Shown one piece after another: positions 49,148-57,821 of a DNA stretch of 64,000 nt. Made by a program: the position numbers and the translations under genes. The notes under the pieces were generated by a model. The model saw only the letters and a list, made by a program, of their open reading frames with translations. It searched no databases and was not told the origin of the DNA. This DNA is from Halochromatium salexigens (GTDB lineage Bacteria > Pseudomonadota > Gammaproteobacteria > Chromatiales > Chromatiaceae). Within the stretch, counting starts at the first letter, position 1. Every line of letters starts with the position of its first letter. The stretch spans positions 62,001 through 126,000 of the forward strand of contig NZ_NHSF01000054.1 of the NCBI RefSeq assembly GCF_016653295.1, given 5' to 3'.

Positions 49148-50964
49148 GCGAGCCAGGGAGCTACAGCGGGACGTCCGATTCGCCGAGTCGACTGCTCGAT
49201 CATCATTCAGAGACACTCGGCCGAGGATTGGCGTCCCAGATTCGACCCGATATCGGTCTCTGGGATCCAGAGCGGAAGCAGCCGACTCCGGCCGATCATT
49301 ACGGCCAACTCGCCTGCGCCCTAGCGTTGTCATTGTTGGGTTTCCCAAAGCAGGCCCAGGCCGCCGAACACGCCTGGCTGTCGTTATCGCCGAAACAGCG
49401 CGGTCATGCCCCCTTCAACCGCTTCTTGCTCCTGCTTTTGAATCAGCACAATGGCGGTCAGCGCCCGCTGAGCCATTGCCCACTCCAGCGCACCTATCCC
49501 TCGAATAACTGGACAGTGCTCGCGCAACTCTGTCGGCTGCTCGAAGCTCAGGAGCCAGCCCAGCGGCGGCGTGCGGATGCGCGACTGCGCCAATGGTTGA
49601 CGACCTGGATGACCGACAGCGGCGGTTTCATCGACTATCCAGCCCGCCCAGCCCGGTCCGCTCGATCAATCGCCGGCTCCGGGCGAATCGCCACCCCGAT
49701 GGCCTATCATCATAAGGCCCTGTTCGTCGCGACCGTCGCGGCCTGGCAGAGCGGGGATCAGCGCTGGGCGCCGATCTTGACCAAGCTGCTCGATTGGACC
49801 CTGCTGAGCTGGGATGGTGATGGCTGCGTCGGCGGCTTTGGGCGCAGTAACCATGCCCTGTTCGGGGAGGCCTGCCTGCTCGCCGCCCTGGTGCTCATCG
49901 GCGCCGCCCAGCCCGAACACCGCGAGTGCATCCCTGGCCGGATGCTGACCGGTGTGCTGCGGCGCTGGCAGCATCAAACGCGCGCCGATGGACTGCTCTG
50001 GCTCAGCCCCGCCGATGCGCGAGCGCAAGCTCAGAGCGGCTGGGACGAGTACATGCACCTTTCGGTCTATAACGCCTGGACCGCAGCCATCCTCGCCTGG
50101 GCGCGCCAGCTCACCACCAACGCTGAGCGTCCAGCCGTGCTCGCCGCACTCAGCTGGCCGACCACAGCGACAGGGCTGCGGACCGACCCGGCCGCCGGCT
50201 TGCTCCGGGTCGAGTCGGAGGCCGGCCTGTGCGCGCTCGTCTCCACGCGCGGTCAGCCACCGCAGGCCTTCCGGCGCACCGAGATCGAGGGCCGTTACAG
50301 CGGCGGTCTGCCGTTCCATCTCAGGGCGTGGGATCGCTACCTGGTGCCGCCGCCGGTTCGTCTCCCGATCGACGCGCTCTTGCAGCAACCGGCACTGGCC
50401 GGCTGGATGCCCGTGTTCGAGGTTGGCGATCTGCTCTATGGGCTGACCGATTTCGAGACGATCGAGGTGCAATGGTCGCAAGCCGTCCTATCGATCGTAG
50501 CCGAAGGACAACCCCTGGCGCTGACGCGCTCGCCCGCGCATGGACTCACCGGGCGCGTGCTCGCAGCACTCGACTGGCGACTGCTCGGCGGCCGTCTCGG
50601 GCGCCGACAGGCCTTGCAGCGACCGGCTCTGGCAGGTGTCAGCGGACAGCTTCGGCTCAGACTGGATCTGAATCGGGATCACTTGACGCTGACCCATCAA
50701 CTGACCCTGGACAATGCACAGGCCGAGGCGATTCGCTATCTCAATCCAGCGGGTCACGCTTTGATTGCCGATGCCTTGCCAGCTCAACGCCGCATCACCG
50801 GCACCGACCAGACGGCGGTTGATGCCACGGCGATGGCGCCCGTCCCGCTACCGACGACCCTCGCCGGGGGGCAGGGCTATTGCCAATCATCGGCTATACT
50901 CCCGCCAGGGCGTTCCACTTATGGGATCGAGCTGGGCTGGTCTGGGGATACGAGCAACGATTGA
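49144..50964 (+). CDS. large protein of unknown function, possible toroid fold
   Basis: 606 residues, no signal peptide or clear transmembrane segment. I do not recognise the family. The first 350 residues are helical with spaced Trp/His/Tyr motifs (PADHYGQLACALALSLLGF, WMTDSGGFIDYPARP, MAYHHKALFVATVAAWQ, FGRSNHALFGEACLLAAL, WDEYMHLSVYNAWTAAIL), resembling an alpha/alpha-toroid glycoside hydrolase or polysaccharide lyase. The remainder is beta-rich (LRLRLDLNRDHLTLTHQL), as in lyases with a C-terminal sandwich. Its start overlaps the O-ligase stop, so a role in exopolysaccharide trimming or modification is plausible. The fold suggestion is inference. Confidence 0.6.
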   Translation: MSEPGSYSGTSDSPSRLLDHHSETLGRGLASQIRPDIGLWDPERKQPTPADHYGQLACALALSLLGFPKQAQAAEHAWLSLSPKQRGHAPFNRFLLLLLNQHNGGQRPLSHCPLQRTYPSNNWTVLAQLCRLLEAQEPAQRRRADARLRQWLTTWMTDSGGFIDYPARPARSARSIAGSGRIATPMAYHHKALFVATVAAWQSGDQRWAPILTKLLDWTLLSWDGDGCVGGFGRSNHALFGEACLLAALVLIGAAQPEHRECIPGRMLTGVLRRWQHQTRADGLLWLSPADARAQAQSGWDEYMHLSVYNAWTAAILAWARQLTTNAERPAVLAALSWPTTATGLRTDPAAGLLRVESEAGLCALVSTRGQPPQAFRRTEIEGRYSGGLPFHLRAWDRYLVPPPVRLPIDALLQQPALAGWMPVFEVGDLLYGLTDFETIEVQWSQAVLSIVAEGQPLALTRSPAHGLTGRVLAALDWRLLGGRLGRRQALQRPALAGVSGQLRLRLDLNRDHLTLTHQLTLDNAQAEAIRYLNPAGHALIADALPAQRRITGTDQTAVDATAMAPVPLPTTLAGGQGYCQSSAILPPGRSTYGIELGWSGDTSND

Positions 50965-51083
50965 TGAGTGGACAAGTGAACGATGCAAAAACGGGCAAAG
51001 AGATTGTCGGGAAACTTTACAATGCAACCTGAGCAGCTGGCTTCAATGTCAGAAAAAATATAATAATCATAGTCTTGAGATAT

Positions 51084-51099
51084 TGGCATGAGTTTTGCT
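51084..51099 (+). promoter_or_regulatory. sigma-54 (RpoN) -24/-12 promoter
   Basis: TGGCATGAGTTTTGCT fits TGGCAC-N5-TTGCW with correct GG-to-GC spacing. It lies 58 bases before the start of the second PEP-CTERM gene, so the leader is about 45 bases. An apparent ATG inside the promoter (51088) can therefore not be the real start. The region 50965-51083 holds no gene; it is AT-rich and could contain the upstream activator-binding sites. Confidence 0.85.
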
Positions 51100-51156
51100 T
51101 TAACGCTGTTGCCTTGCTTCAACTTCCTTAACCTACAGACTGAGGTTATATTTATC

Positions 51157-51915
51157 ATGCGCAATGCATTATTGATTGCCGGAATTGCGACGGGCTCACT
51201 TTTTGCAGGTTCCGCCAGCGCGGCAACAATCGATATCATCAGTATTAACGGCGATTGGGCAAACCCAAATCCTGCTTCCGTAGGCATCGTCAATGATACT
51301 GGAACAGGTAATAGAACAAACACGATGACCTGGGGCGACCCGGCGACCAATGCGGGCCAAAGCAGCTATGTCTTCGTGGACAATGAAGTGCCTATCGAGA
51401 GTATCGTTCCGGAAGATCTATTCCAGATTGGTGAGTTCACACACAACAATTTCCCAATCTTTCCACCCTCCTTGGACTCGGCAGATCTTCAGATCAGTCT
51501 CGTCATCGATATTTTCGATGACTCCGATGTCAAGATTGGTGAGAATCTTTCCGTTTCGAGCGTGTTCAGGTTCGATCACCTCGAAACGCCTAATAGCGCT
51601 GATCCCTGCGAAGCGGGCGGCGAGCAACCTTGCCCTGATCTCGTATCCTTCAGCCTCACTAGCACACCGGACACGATCACGATCGACGATGTCGTATTTG
51701 GGTTGACGATCGCAGGATTCTCAACCATCCCGGTCAATCTTCCAGAGAGCTTTACCGAGGAGTTCCTAACTCTCGAGAACCAAGCGAATACAGCGGTTCT
51801 TTTAGCGTCCTTTAGCAGCGACATCCCGCGCGAGGTACCCACTCCCGGCGCTCTGCCGCTGCTGGCGATCGGAGCCGCTGCGTTTGGCCTCGCTCTGCGC
51901 CGTCGTCGCTCCTAA
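51157..51915 (+). CDS. PEP-CTERM protein, THxN type, with VPTPG-type sorting signal
   Basis: 252 residues from the ATG at 51157, GAGG eleven bases upstream. A signal peptide (MRNALLIAGIATGSLFAGSASA) is followed by a beta-rich extracellular domain with the THxN motif (FTHNNFPI) of the THxN group of PEP-CTERM proteins. One Cys pair is visible (PCEAGGEQPCPD). The C-terminus has VPTPG, a hydrophobic helix (LLAIGAAAFGLAL) and RRRRS; the central Glu of PEP is Thr, a common variation. It is driven by its own sigma-54 promoter and followed by a hairpin at 51930-51951, so it is a single-gene unit. It should be secreted and processed by exosortase A. Confidence 0.88.
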   Translation: MRNALLIAGIATGSLFAGSASAATIDIISINGDWANPNPASVGIVNDTGTGNRTNTMTWGDPATNAGQSSYVFVDNEVPIESIVPEDLFQIGEFTHNNFPIFPPSLDSADLQISLVIDIFDDSDVKIGENLSVSSVFRFDHLETPNSADPCEAGGEQPCPDLVSFSLTSTPDTITIDDVVFGLTIAGFSTIPVNLPESFTEEFLTLENQANTAVLLASFSSDIPREVPTPGALPLLAIGAAAFGLALRRRRS

Positions 51916-51929
51916 CCGATCGTACCTGG

Positions 51930-51951
51930 GGAGGGTCGGGATTGACCCTCC
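51930..51951 (+). terminator. hairpin after the second PEP-CTERM gene
   Basis: GGAGGGTC, loop GGGATT, GACCCTCC is a perfect eight-base stem 15 bases past the stop. No T tract follows, so termination by this hairpin alone is uncertain. It overlaps a possible TTG start (51942) of the following glycosyltransferase. Confidence 0.5.
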
Positions 51952-52007
51952 TAGATGATCGATTTAGGCGGCTGATTTCAGGACTGCAGGACACGAGCAA
52001 AGACTTG

Positions 52008-53003
52008 ATGAGCGTACAGGCGAAGCAGGTCGCGGTGCTGATCCCCTATTTTCAGCGGGAGCCCGGCATCCTCAGAAACACCCTCGGCTCGGTGCTCGCC
52101 CAGCAAGGCTTTGATGACTATCAGATCATCGTCGTCGACGATGGCTCGCCAGCGCCGGCGAGGGAGGAACTCGAGGCGCTCGGGGCCGAGCAGGAGCGGA
52201 TCATCCTCGTCGAACAGCCCAACGCGGGACCAGGCGCTGCCCGGAATACCGCGCTCGCGACGCTTCCAGCGGACACGCCCTATGTCGCCTTCCTGGACTC
52301 CGATGATGCGCTTCATCCGTCCTATCTGGCCGATGCGGTGCATGCGCTGGACCAAGGCTACGATCTCTTCTTCGGCAACAGTCAACGTGCCGACATCGAG
52401 GACACCCGTTTCGAGTGGCGTTCGGGGCCGGGGGCAACCCTGGAGACGGCGTCTCACACAGTGATCGACCCGGACCGGAATCTCTACGCCTTTCAAGGCG
52501 ATTTCTTCGATTTCATCGTCTATCGCAGCAACATCATCGGTCCCTCGACCATGATGTATCGTCAGGCGATTGCCCCCGATATCCGCTACAACGAGCAGGT
52601 CTACAACGGCCAGGATCGCATCTTCAAGCTCATGCTCTGCCAGCAGGTCGGCCCCGTCGCCTTTTCCACGCGGTGCTATGCCCAAGAGGGGAAGGGGATC
52701 AACATCTTCGATAGCGCGGGATGGGGCTCGGAGCGCTCGCTTTCCTTCACCGCCAGCTATATCGAAATGTGCAAGGTCGTCCTGAATCAAATTCCGCTGA
52801 ACGAGCGCCAACGCGCGCATGTGAAGGCGCATCTGGCCCAAACACGCTACAACTTCACCGCAAGCTTGCTGCATCAGGCACGCCAACGCACCGGAATCGA
52901 CTGGAAGGCCGTAGCGAAAACGCTTCGTCATGATCCCGGTACCTGGATCGGTTTCCTCCCGAATGTCGCCCGAATCCTCCTGCGCAAGGCACAGTCAGCA
53001 TGA
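52008..53003 (+). CDS. glycosyltransferase family 2
   Basis: 331 residues from the ATG at 52008; a TTG at 51942, with a good GGGGAGGG six bases away but inside the hairpin stem, would add 22 residues. GT-A motifs: VAVLIPYFQREPGILRNTL, IIVVDDGSPAPARE, ARNTALATLP and the metal site FLDSDDALHPSYL. It is cytoplasmic, possibly membrane-associated by its basic C-terminus. Its stop overlaps the next start (ATGA), linking it to the asparagine-synthetase-like gene. Confidence 0.85.
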   Translation: MSVQAKQVAVLIPYFQREPGILRNTLGSVLAQQGFDDYQIIVVDDGSPAPAREELEALGAEQERIILVEQPNAGPGAARNTALATLPADTPYVAFLDSDDALHPSYLADAVHALDQGYDLFFGNSQRADIEDTRFEWRSGPGATLETASHTVIDPDRNLYAFQGDFFDFIVYRSNIIGPSTMMYRQAIAPDIRYNEQVYNGQDRIFKLMLCQQVGPVAFSTRCYAQEGKGINIFDSAGWGSERSLSFTASYIEMCKVVLNQIPLNERQRAHVKAHLAQTRYNFTASLLHQARQRTGIDWKAVAKTLRHDPGTWIGFLPNVARILLRKAQSA

Positions 53004-54538
53004 CACCCTACGATCTCGAGGTGCTGGGGCAAGAGTCGCGCCCCTATTTCGCCGCCCGGTTCCTCGGGGATCATGTCGAGATCGAAGGAACGACCGAGTG
53101 TTTGATCGGCGAGAAGCTTCCCGGCGCCACCCCAGAGCGTCCAGATGGTCTGTTCGTCGAATGGCACTGGGATGGTCGCCGATTGGTCGTTCGCAACGAT
53201 TTTTATGGCTTTTCGCCGCTGTTTTATGCCAGCTATGGCAACGCCATTCGCATCTCGCCAAATCTCGAACAGGCGCTCAGCGCCGATGTGCCGAAAGACT
53301 TGGACTATGCCGCCCTCTCCGTCATTTTGCGCATGGGCCATCCGGTTGGCGATGACACCCCCTTCCTGTATGTGCGCGCCTTGCCGCCGGGGAGCACGCT
53401 GATCTGGGAGCAGGGTCAGCTTCAGATCGATTCACCTGAGTTGCCCATACGCACAGGCCCCTATGCCCAGTTCTCGTTCGATGAAGCAGTGGATCGGTTT
53501 GCCCAGCTGTTCGATCAAGCCATCCGCAAGCGTTTACCGAAGGACGAGAAGATCGTCCTTCCGCTCAGTGGTGGCCGTGATTCCCGGCATATCCTGTTCG
53601 CCTTGGAGGCCAATGGGGTCAAGCCTCGATCCTGTGTCACGCTGGAGTTTCGACCGCCGACAACGAATGAGGATGCACGCATTGCCGGACTGATTGCCGA
53701 TGCGATGAACATCGAGCACCAAGTGCTGGAAAAAGCACCATCCTGGTTTCAGGCCGTGCTCAAAGAAGCCCACCTCAGCAACTTTTGTGGCGGATCGCAT
53801 GGGTGGATATTGCCATTGGCGGCCTATCTCAAGGGGCAGACCAGTACGCTTTATGATGGCTTAGCGGGGAGTGTGCTATCCGGTGGGTTTATGACGGATG
53901 AGCGCAAGCTTGAACGCTACCGAGAGAATCGTTTGGAGGAATTGGCTCAGATCCTTTTCAACGAAACGGGAAACGAGGGTTTTAATAACACGGTGTTGAG
54001 AGCGTCTTTCCGCAAGAAAATCTCGATGGAGATCGCGATCGAACGGATTGTGAAGGAGTTACAGCGTCATACCGAAGCGACCAATCCCATGCTCTCCTTC
54101 ATTTTTTGGAACCGCACGCGACGAGGGGTCAGTCAGATTCCGCTCGCCATCATGGCACACATTCCGGCCGTGCATTGCCCTTATTTGGATCGGGATGTGT
54201 ACGACTTCTTGACCGGCGTTGAACCATCCTATTTTCTTGGCAATCGACTTCATGATGAGGCGATTCGTCGTGCCTATCCAAGTTACGCTCATCTGCCTTA
54301 CGAAGATTCATCAAAAAAGGCTGATTACAAAAAAGAAGATTACATTTATTTTAGGAAGTCAGTGAAAGCGTTTTGGCGTTATTTGTTAAAGCATGGTCTG
54401 CAACCCTCCGAGACCTTGCGAAAAGAATATCTGTATCCGAGGGCTTCATATGATTTGCTTAAACGCAAAAATCGGATGCCTTGGTATTTGATTAAATCTG
54501 TGTATTTTTTAGAGTTCGAGGAAGTTGTTAAATCTTAG
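53000..54538 (+). CDS. asparagine synthetase-like protein lacking glutaminase nucleophile
   Basis: 512 residues. The C-terminal PP-loop domain is intact (LPLSGGRDSRHILF, SGGRDS at 190-195), as is the later Asp/Glu-rich substrate loop region. The N-terminal 150 residues keep the amidotransferase fold outline (LVVRNDFYGFSPLFYA, a form of the DRxGxxPLYY motif) but have no N-terminal Cys (MTPYDLEV). Ammonia or another amine must come from elsewhere. Base composition drops sharply in AT-rich direction from about 54290, within the gene, so its 3' end may belong to the acquired island. Function: probably an amide or amino-acid transfer to a sugar. Confidence 0.82.
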   Translation: MTPYDLEVLGQESRPYFAARFLGDHVEIEGTTECLIGEKLPGATPERPDGLFVEWHWDGRRLVVRNDFYGFSPLFYASYGNAIRISPNLEQALSADVPKDLDYAALSVILRMGHPVGDDTPFLYVRALPPGSTLIWEQGQLQIDSPELPIRTGPYAQFSFDEAVDRFAQLFDQAIRKRLPKDEKIVLPLSGGRDSRHILFALEANGVKPRSCVTLEFRPPTTNEDARIAGLIADAMNIEHQVLEKAPSWFQAVLKEAHLSNFCGGSHGWILPLAAYLKGQTSTLYDGLAGSVLSGGFMTDERKLERYRENRLEELAQILFNETGNEGFNNTVLRASFRKKISMEIAIERIVKELQRHTEATNPMLSFIFWNRTRRGVSQIPLAIMAHIPAVHCPYLDRDVYDFLTGVEPSYFLGNRLHDEAIRRAYPSYAHLPYEDSSKKADYKKEDYIYFRKSVKAFWRYLLKHGLQPSETLRKEYLYPRASYDLLKRKNRMPWYLIKSVYFLEFEEVVKS

Positions 54539-54586
54539 ATGTTCTTGGCATACCAAAATCTATCAATTGTATAAAAAGAGGTCGCA

Positions 54587-55579
54587 GTGGGCAAACTAAA
54601 TGTTTCGGTCGTGATTCCGGCATATAATGCAGAAAAATACCTTGAAACAGCAGTAAGGTCTGCTGTTGATTTTTCAGATGTTCAAGAAGTTATTATTGTT
54701 GACGACGGCTCCCAGGATGGAACCCTAGAATTAAGCCTGAAGTTGAAAGAAGAAAATCAAAAAATCAAAGTTTGCCAGCATCCAAAGAAAAAAAACAAAG
54801 GAGTGTCTGCTTCTCGTAACCTTGGTATTAACCTGGCTACAGGTGATTATATTGCTTTTTTGGATGCTGATGATTTTTACTTACCCAATAGATTCGACGC
54901 TGAAAATACTATTTTTAATGAAAGGCCAGATGTAGAAGGAGTCTATGGAGCGATTGGCGCCCAATTCATAACAGATCTTGGTGAAGCTCGTTTCAAAGAT
55001 TCCAAAATGATGCAGTTGACAACAATATCTGGTTCGCCACCTCCAGAGGAGTTGCTTGATGTTTTATTAGGAATTCATGAAACATACCATGGACATTTTA
55101 GCCTGGATGCTCTAACCGTTCGTAAGACAGTCTTTACTAAATCTGGCTTTTTTGATGAAACTTTGGAGTTTGCTGAGGATACCGATCTCATTACAAGGTT
55201 AGCGACAACCTGTACTTTGGTGGCAGGCATGATAGATCAACCGATCGCCATGCGAGGAGTGCATGACACGAATCGAGTAACGAACACCCAAAAACTGCAT
55301 CGATCTTGGGCTATTGCTTACGATAAACTTTACACATGGGGAAAAGATAACAGCATGCCAGAGAGGGCGCGTTCACGATGTCTTAGAAAAGCCTTGATAA
55401 GGCGCACTTGGAATCAGAGTTTCTTTCAGGGTTTGAAATTTTTGCTTAACCTCAAAAAAGATCATCCTGAATTGCGATCAGATATTGCAGCATATCGAAA
55501 AATTGTCTTTGGGGTTTTTGGTGATAATATAATTGCTAAAATCTTTATAAAGTTTAGCGATTTTACAGGTATTGCATGA
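54587..55579 (+). CDS. glycosyltransferase family 2 (AT-rich island)
   Basis: 330 residues from a GTG with GAGG five to six bases upstream. GT-A motifs: VSVVIPAYNAEKYLETAVRS, VIIVDDGSQDGTLELS, ASRNLGINLATGDY and the metal site FLDADDFYLPNR. Markedly lower GC than the preceding genes, with AT-ending codons. It probably contributes a sugar to a variable surface glycan. Confidence 0.88.
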   Translation: MGKLNVSVVIPAYNAEKYLETAVRSAVDFSDVQEVIIVDDGSQDGTLELSLKLKEENQKIKVCQHPKKKNKGVSASRNLGINLATGDYIAFLDADDFYLPNRFDAENTIFNERPDVEGVYGAIGAQFITDLGEARFKDSKMMQLTTISGSPPPEELLDVLLGIHETYHGHFSLDALTVRKTVFTKSGFFDETLEFAEDTDLITRLATTCTLVAGMIDQPIAMRGVHDTNRVTNTQKLHRSWAIAYDKLYTWGKDNSMPERARSRCLRKALIRRTWNQSFFQGLKFLLNLKKDHPELRSDIAAYRKIVFGVFGDNIIAKIFIKFSDFTGIA

Positions 55580-55647
55580 AGCGAATGCTTCATGCAATGT
55601 CTATAAAATGAAATAAATTTAACTAGTTTAGCTGACAGGAAAACAAG

Positions 55648-56469
55648 GTGGACATTAAAGCTACAGCAAAAAATGCAATCAAAGATGCCTATATGGCTTA
55701 TGTGAAGGTTACTTATAAAAGAAAATGCAGACTATACTGTGTCGGTGCCGCTAAAAGCGGAACACACTCTATAGCTGGTATGTTTGATCAAACAATTCGT
55801 AGTGGGCACGAACCTGAAAGTAAACAAATTATCGATAAAATAATCGGTCTCTCTGAAGGAAAGCTTAATAGTCAAGAGATGTCCTCTTACATACGAAAGA
55901 GAGATAATAGACTCTGTCTGGACGTTGATTCTTCACAGCTAAATTTTTTTTTAATCGACTATTTGCTGAAAGAATTTCCTGATGCGAAGTATTTGCTAAC
56001 AATCCGGGATTGCTATACGTGGCTTGATTCATTCATTAATCACTCGTTACGTGATAAAGCTGAAGCAAAGTGGATAATGCTTAGAGATTTTCGATTTGGA
56101 GCCGATAAATATTCACATAGCGAAGCGGAGATGATTTTAAAGCGTAATGGATTATATACTTTAGATGGATACCTGAGTTATTGGGCAAACCATAACAAAA
56201 AAGTTCTAAAAACGGTTCCCCGAAATCGCTTAATGGTTTTAGACACGTTAAAAATTTCTCAACATGCATACGAAATTGCAGACTTTGCTGGCCTTCCACG
56301 TTCGACGATTCAGATAAAAAACTCTCATGCATTCAAAAATAAACAAAAATTCCAAATTTTACGGCAACTACCAGAAAATTATTTGGAAGAAAAGGTGCAG
56401 GAATACTGTGAACCAATAATGCGAGAAATATTTCCACACATTAAATCTATCAACGATACTAACTTATAA
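55648..56469 (+). CDS. sulfotransferase family protein
   Basis: 273 residues from a GTG with AGGA seven bases upstream. The PAPS-binding loop is VGAAKSGTHSIAG (5'-phosphosulfate loop, about 32-44), and LLTIRDCYTWLDSFINH contains the 3'-phosphate-binding Arg. These two motifs in order define the cytosolic/Golgi-type sulfotransferase fold, used in bacteria to sulfate glycans or lipids. AT-rich, 68 bases after the GT2. It would transfer sulfate from PAPS to the surface glycan (inference). Confidence 0.82.
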   Translation: MDIKATAKNAIKDAYMAYVKVTYKRKCRLYCVGAAKSGTHSIAGMFDQTIRSGHEPESKQIIDKIIGLSEGKLNSQEMSSYIRKRDNRLCLDVDSSQLNFFLIDYLLKEFPDAKYLLTIRDCYTWLDSFINHSLRDKAEAKWIMLRDFRFGADKYSHSEAEMILKRNGLYTLDGYLSYWANHNKKVLKTVPRNRLMVLDTLKISQHAYEIADFAGLPRSTIQIKNSHAFKNKQKFQILRQLPENYLEEKVQEYCEPIMREIFPHIKSINDTNL

Positions 56470-56503
56470 AAATCTGATAATTACATTGTTATGAGTAATA
56501 TCT

Positions 56504-57649
56504 ATGAGTAAAAAAGTCGCTGTAGTTTGCGCTTCTAATCCCGGTAGCTTGGGAATGTATAGCGTTGATCTCGCAGCCGTGGATTTTTTATCAAGAAACG
56601 GCATTGAATTTGATTTGTTTACATCGCATACATTATCGCGTCGTGGTCGTTATAAGCTTCTACAGTTCGGGGTTGACATAGGACATCGTTCAAAAATATG
56701 TTTTGGGGATCTTGTCTTTAAGCGATTATCGAATATATCTCAATTACGCAGTTACTCCCACGTTTTATATTGGGGGGATTTTACTCCTAATCCTATTTAT
56801 GGTTATGAAGATTTTCAAAGGTGGGAAAAACGTCGTGATGTAAGATCAACTAATTCTCAATCCTTAGAAAAGTGGGGTCATCTTTTTAACTTGTCTGGTG
56901 GTAGAATTTTGCCCTATGTGATAGCAGTAGGTAATAATTTCCAACACGATTACCATCATGCGCATCATCTTTACGAAAAATATCTTGCTAACTTAGGCGC
57001 CAATTTTGATCTGATATTACCGCGTGACAAATACTCAGTTGACAATCTTAAAAAGCACATAAATGTGAGCGAACGACATAAAATCGAATTAGGGCTCGAT
57101 CCTGCATTTTTGCTAAGAGATGAAAATTTAGATAACACAAAAAAAGCTGAGAATTTTTTTTGTTATAGATTTGCTCGCTCAAAACTTCCGCTGTCAAAGA
57201 TTTACATTCACGAGCTTGAAAAAATGATGGGTTGTGAAAGTGTTCATCTTTCGGATTGGGATATTATAAAATCTTCCGATGCGCATTTTTCTTTCGAGCG
57301 TTACATTTCAGACATCAAGAATTCACTTTTTGTGATTACTGACTTATACCATCTTGCAATCAATGCTATTCGTTTAAACGTACCCGTATTTTGTCTTGGA
57401 AATCCCGTAAGTAGACAGCAGGGTAGTCTTGGTGACTTCAAAAAGAAAATACTTTTTGATATGTTAAATATCAAATCTTATTATTTTGAAATTGACCCAA
57501 GCGGGCATAGCGATAATGCTTTTATTCATACCATAAAGAGAGAGTTAAACGATTATAAAAAAAATTTGGTTTCTATCTACGAACAAAAAGAAAAGCTTAC
57601 GAAAAATTTTGAGGAACGCTTGATCAAAGCCCTAGTTGAAGAAAGGTGA
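56504..57649 (+). CDS. polysaccharide pyruvyltransferase-like protein
   Basis: 381 residues, AT-rich. The N-terminus (VAVVCASNPGSLGMYSVDLAA) and above all the late element LFVITDLYHLAINAIRLNVPVFCLG are characteristic of the polysaccharide pyruvyl transferase fold (compare SDRLH...GIP in that family); Asp/His in TDLYHL would be at the donor site. Such enzymes add pyruvate ketals to exopolysaccharide sugars. The overall resemblance is weak, so the name is tentative. It closes the first part of the island. Confidence 0.6.
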   Translation: MSKKVAVVCASNPGSLGMYSVDLAAVDFLSRNGIEFDLFTSHTLSRRGRYKLLQFGVDIGHRSKICFGDLVFKRLSNISQLRSYSHVLYWGDFTPNPIYGYEDFQRWEKRRDVRSTNSQSLEKWGHLFNLSGGRILPYVIAVGNNFQHDYHHAHHLYEKYLANLGANFDLILPRDKYSVDNLKKHINVSERHKIELGLDPAFLLRDENLDNTKKAENFFCYRFARSKLPLSKIYIHELEKMMGCESVHLSDWDIIKSSDAHFSFERYISDIKNSLFVITDLYHLAINAIRLNVPVFCLGNPVSRQQGSLGDFKKKILFDMLNIKSYYFEIDPSGHSDNAFIHTIKRELNDYKKNLVSIYEQKEKLTKNFEERLIKALVEER

Positions 57650-57659
57650 AAGGTAACCG

Positions 57660-57821
57660 TTGACGGGGCGAAAACCTGCCATTGCCTACGGCCAATGGCT
57701 TGAGTCCGTGCTGAGGCATAGCAACCCAGAGGAGGTGTTGCGCAAGATGCCGCCGCCGCACCACCGACCGCTGGCCGAGCTGGCGAAGGAAGAAGGACCA
57801 GAACGCATAACGAGCGTTTAA
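57660..57821 (+). pseudogene. truncated transposase fragment (IS3-type OrfA-like)
   Basis: Fifty-three codons of high-GC sequence in an AT-rich surround. The translation contains YGQWLESVLRHSNPEEVLRK and MPPPHHRPLAELAKEEG, the N-terminal helix-turn-helix of a transposase OrfA-like protein (compare KMLPPHNRPLAELAKEEGIS). The following recognition helix is missing and replaced by ERITSV. It borders the island's QueC-like gene on one side. Confidence 0.6.

Noticed and set aside
51942-52007. TTG start with strong Shine-Dalgarno for the glycosyltransferase
   Set aside because: The site is buried in a perfect hairpin and the added residues do not look like a GT2 N-terminus; kept as an alternative only.
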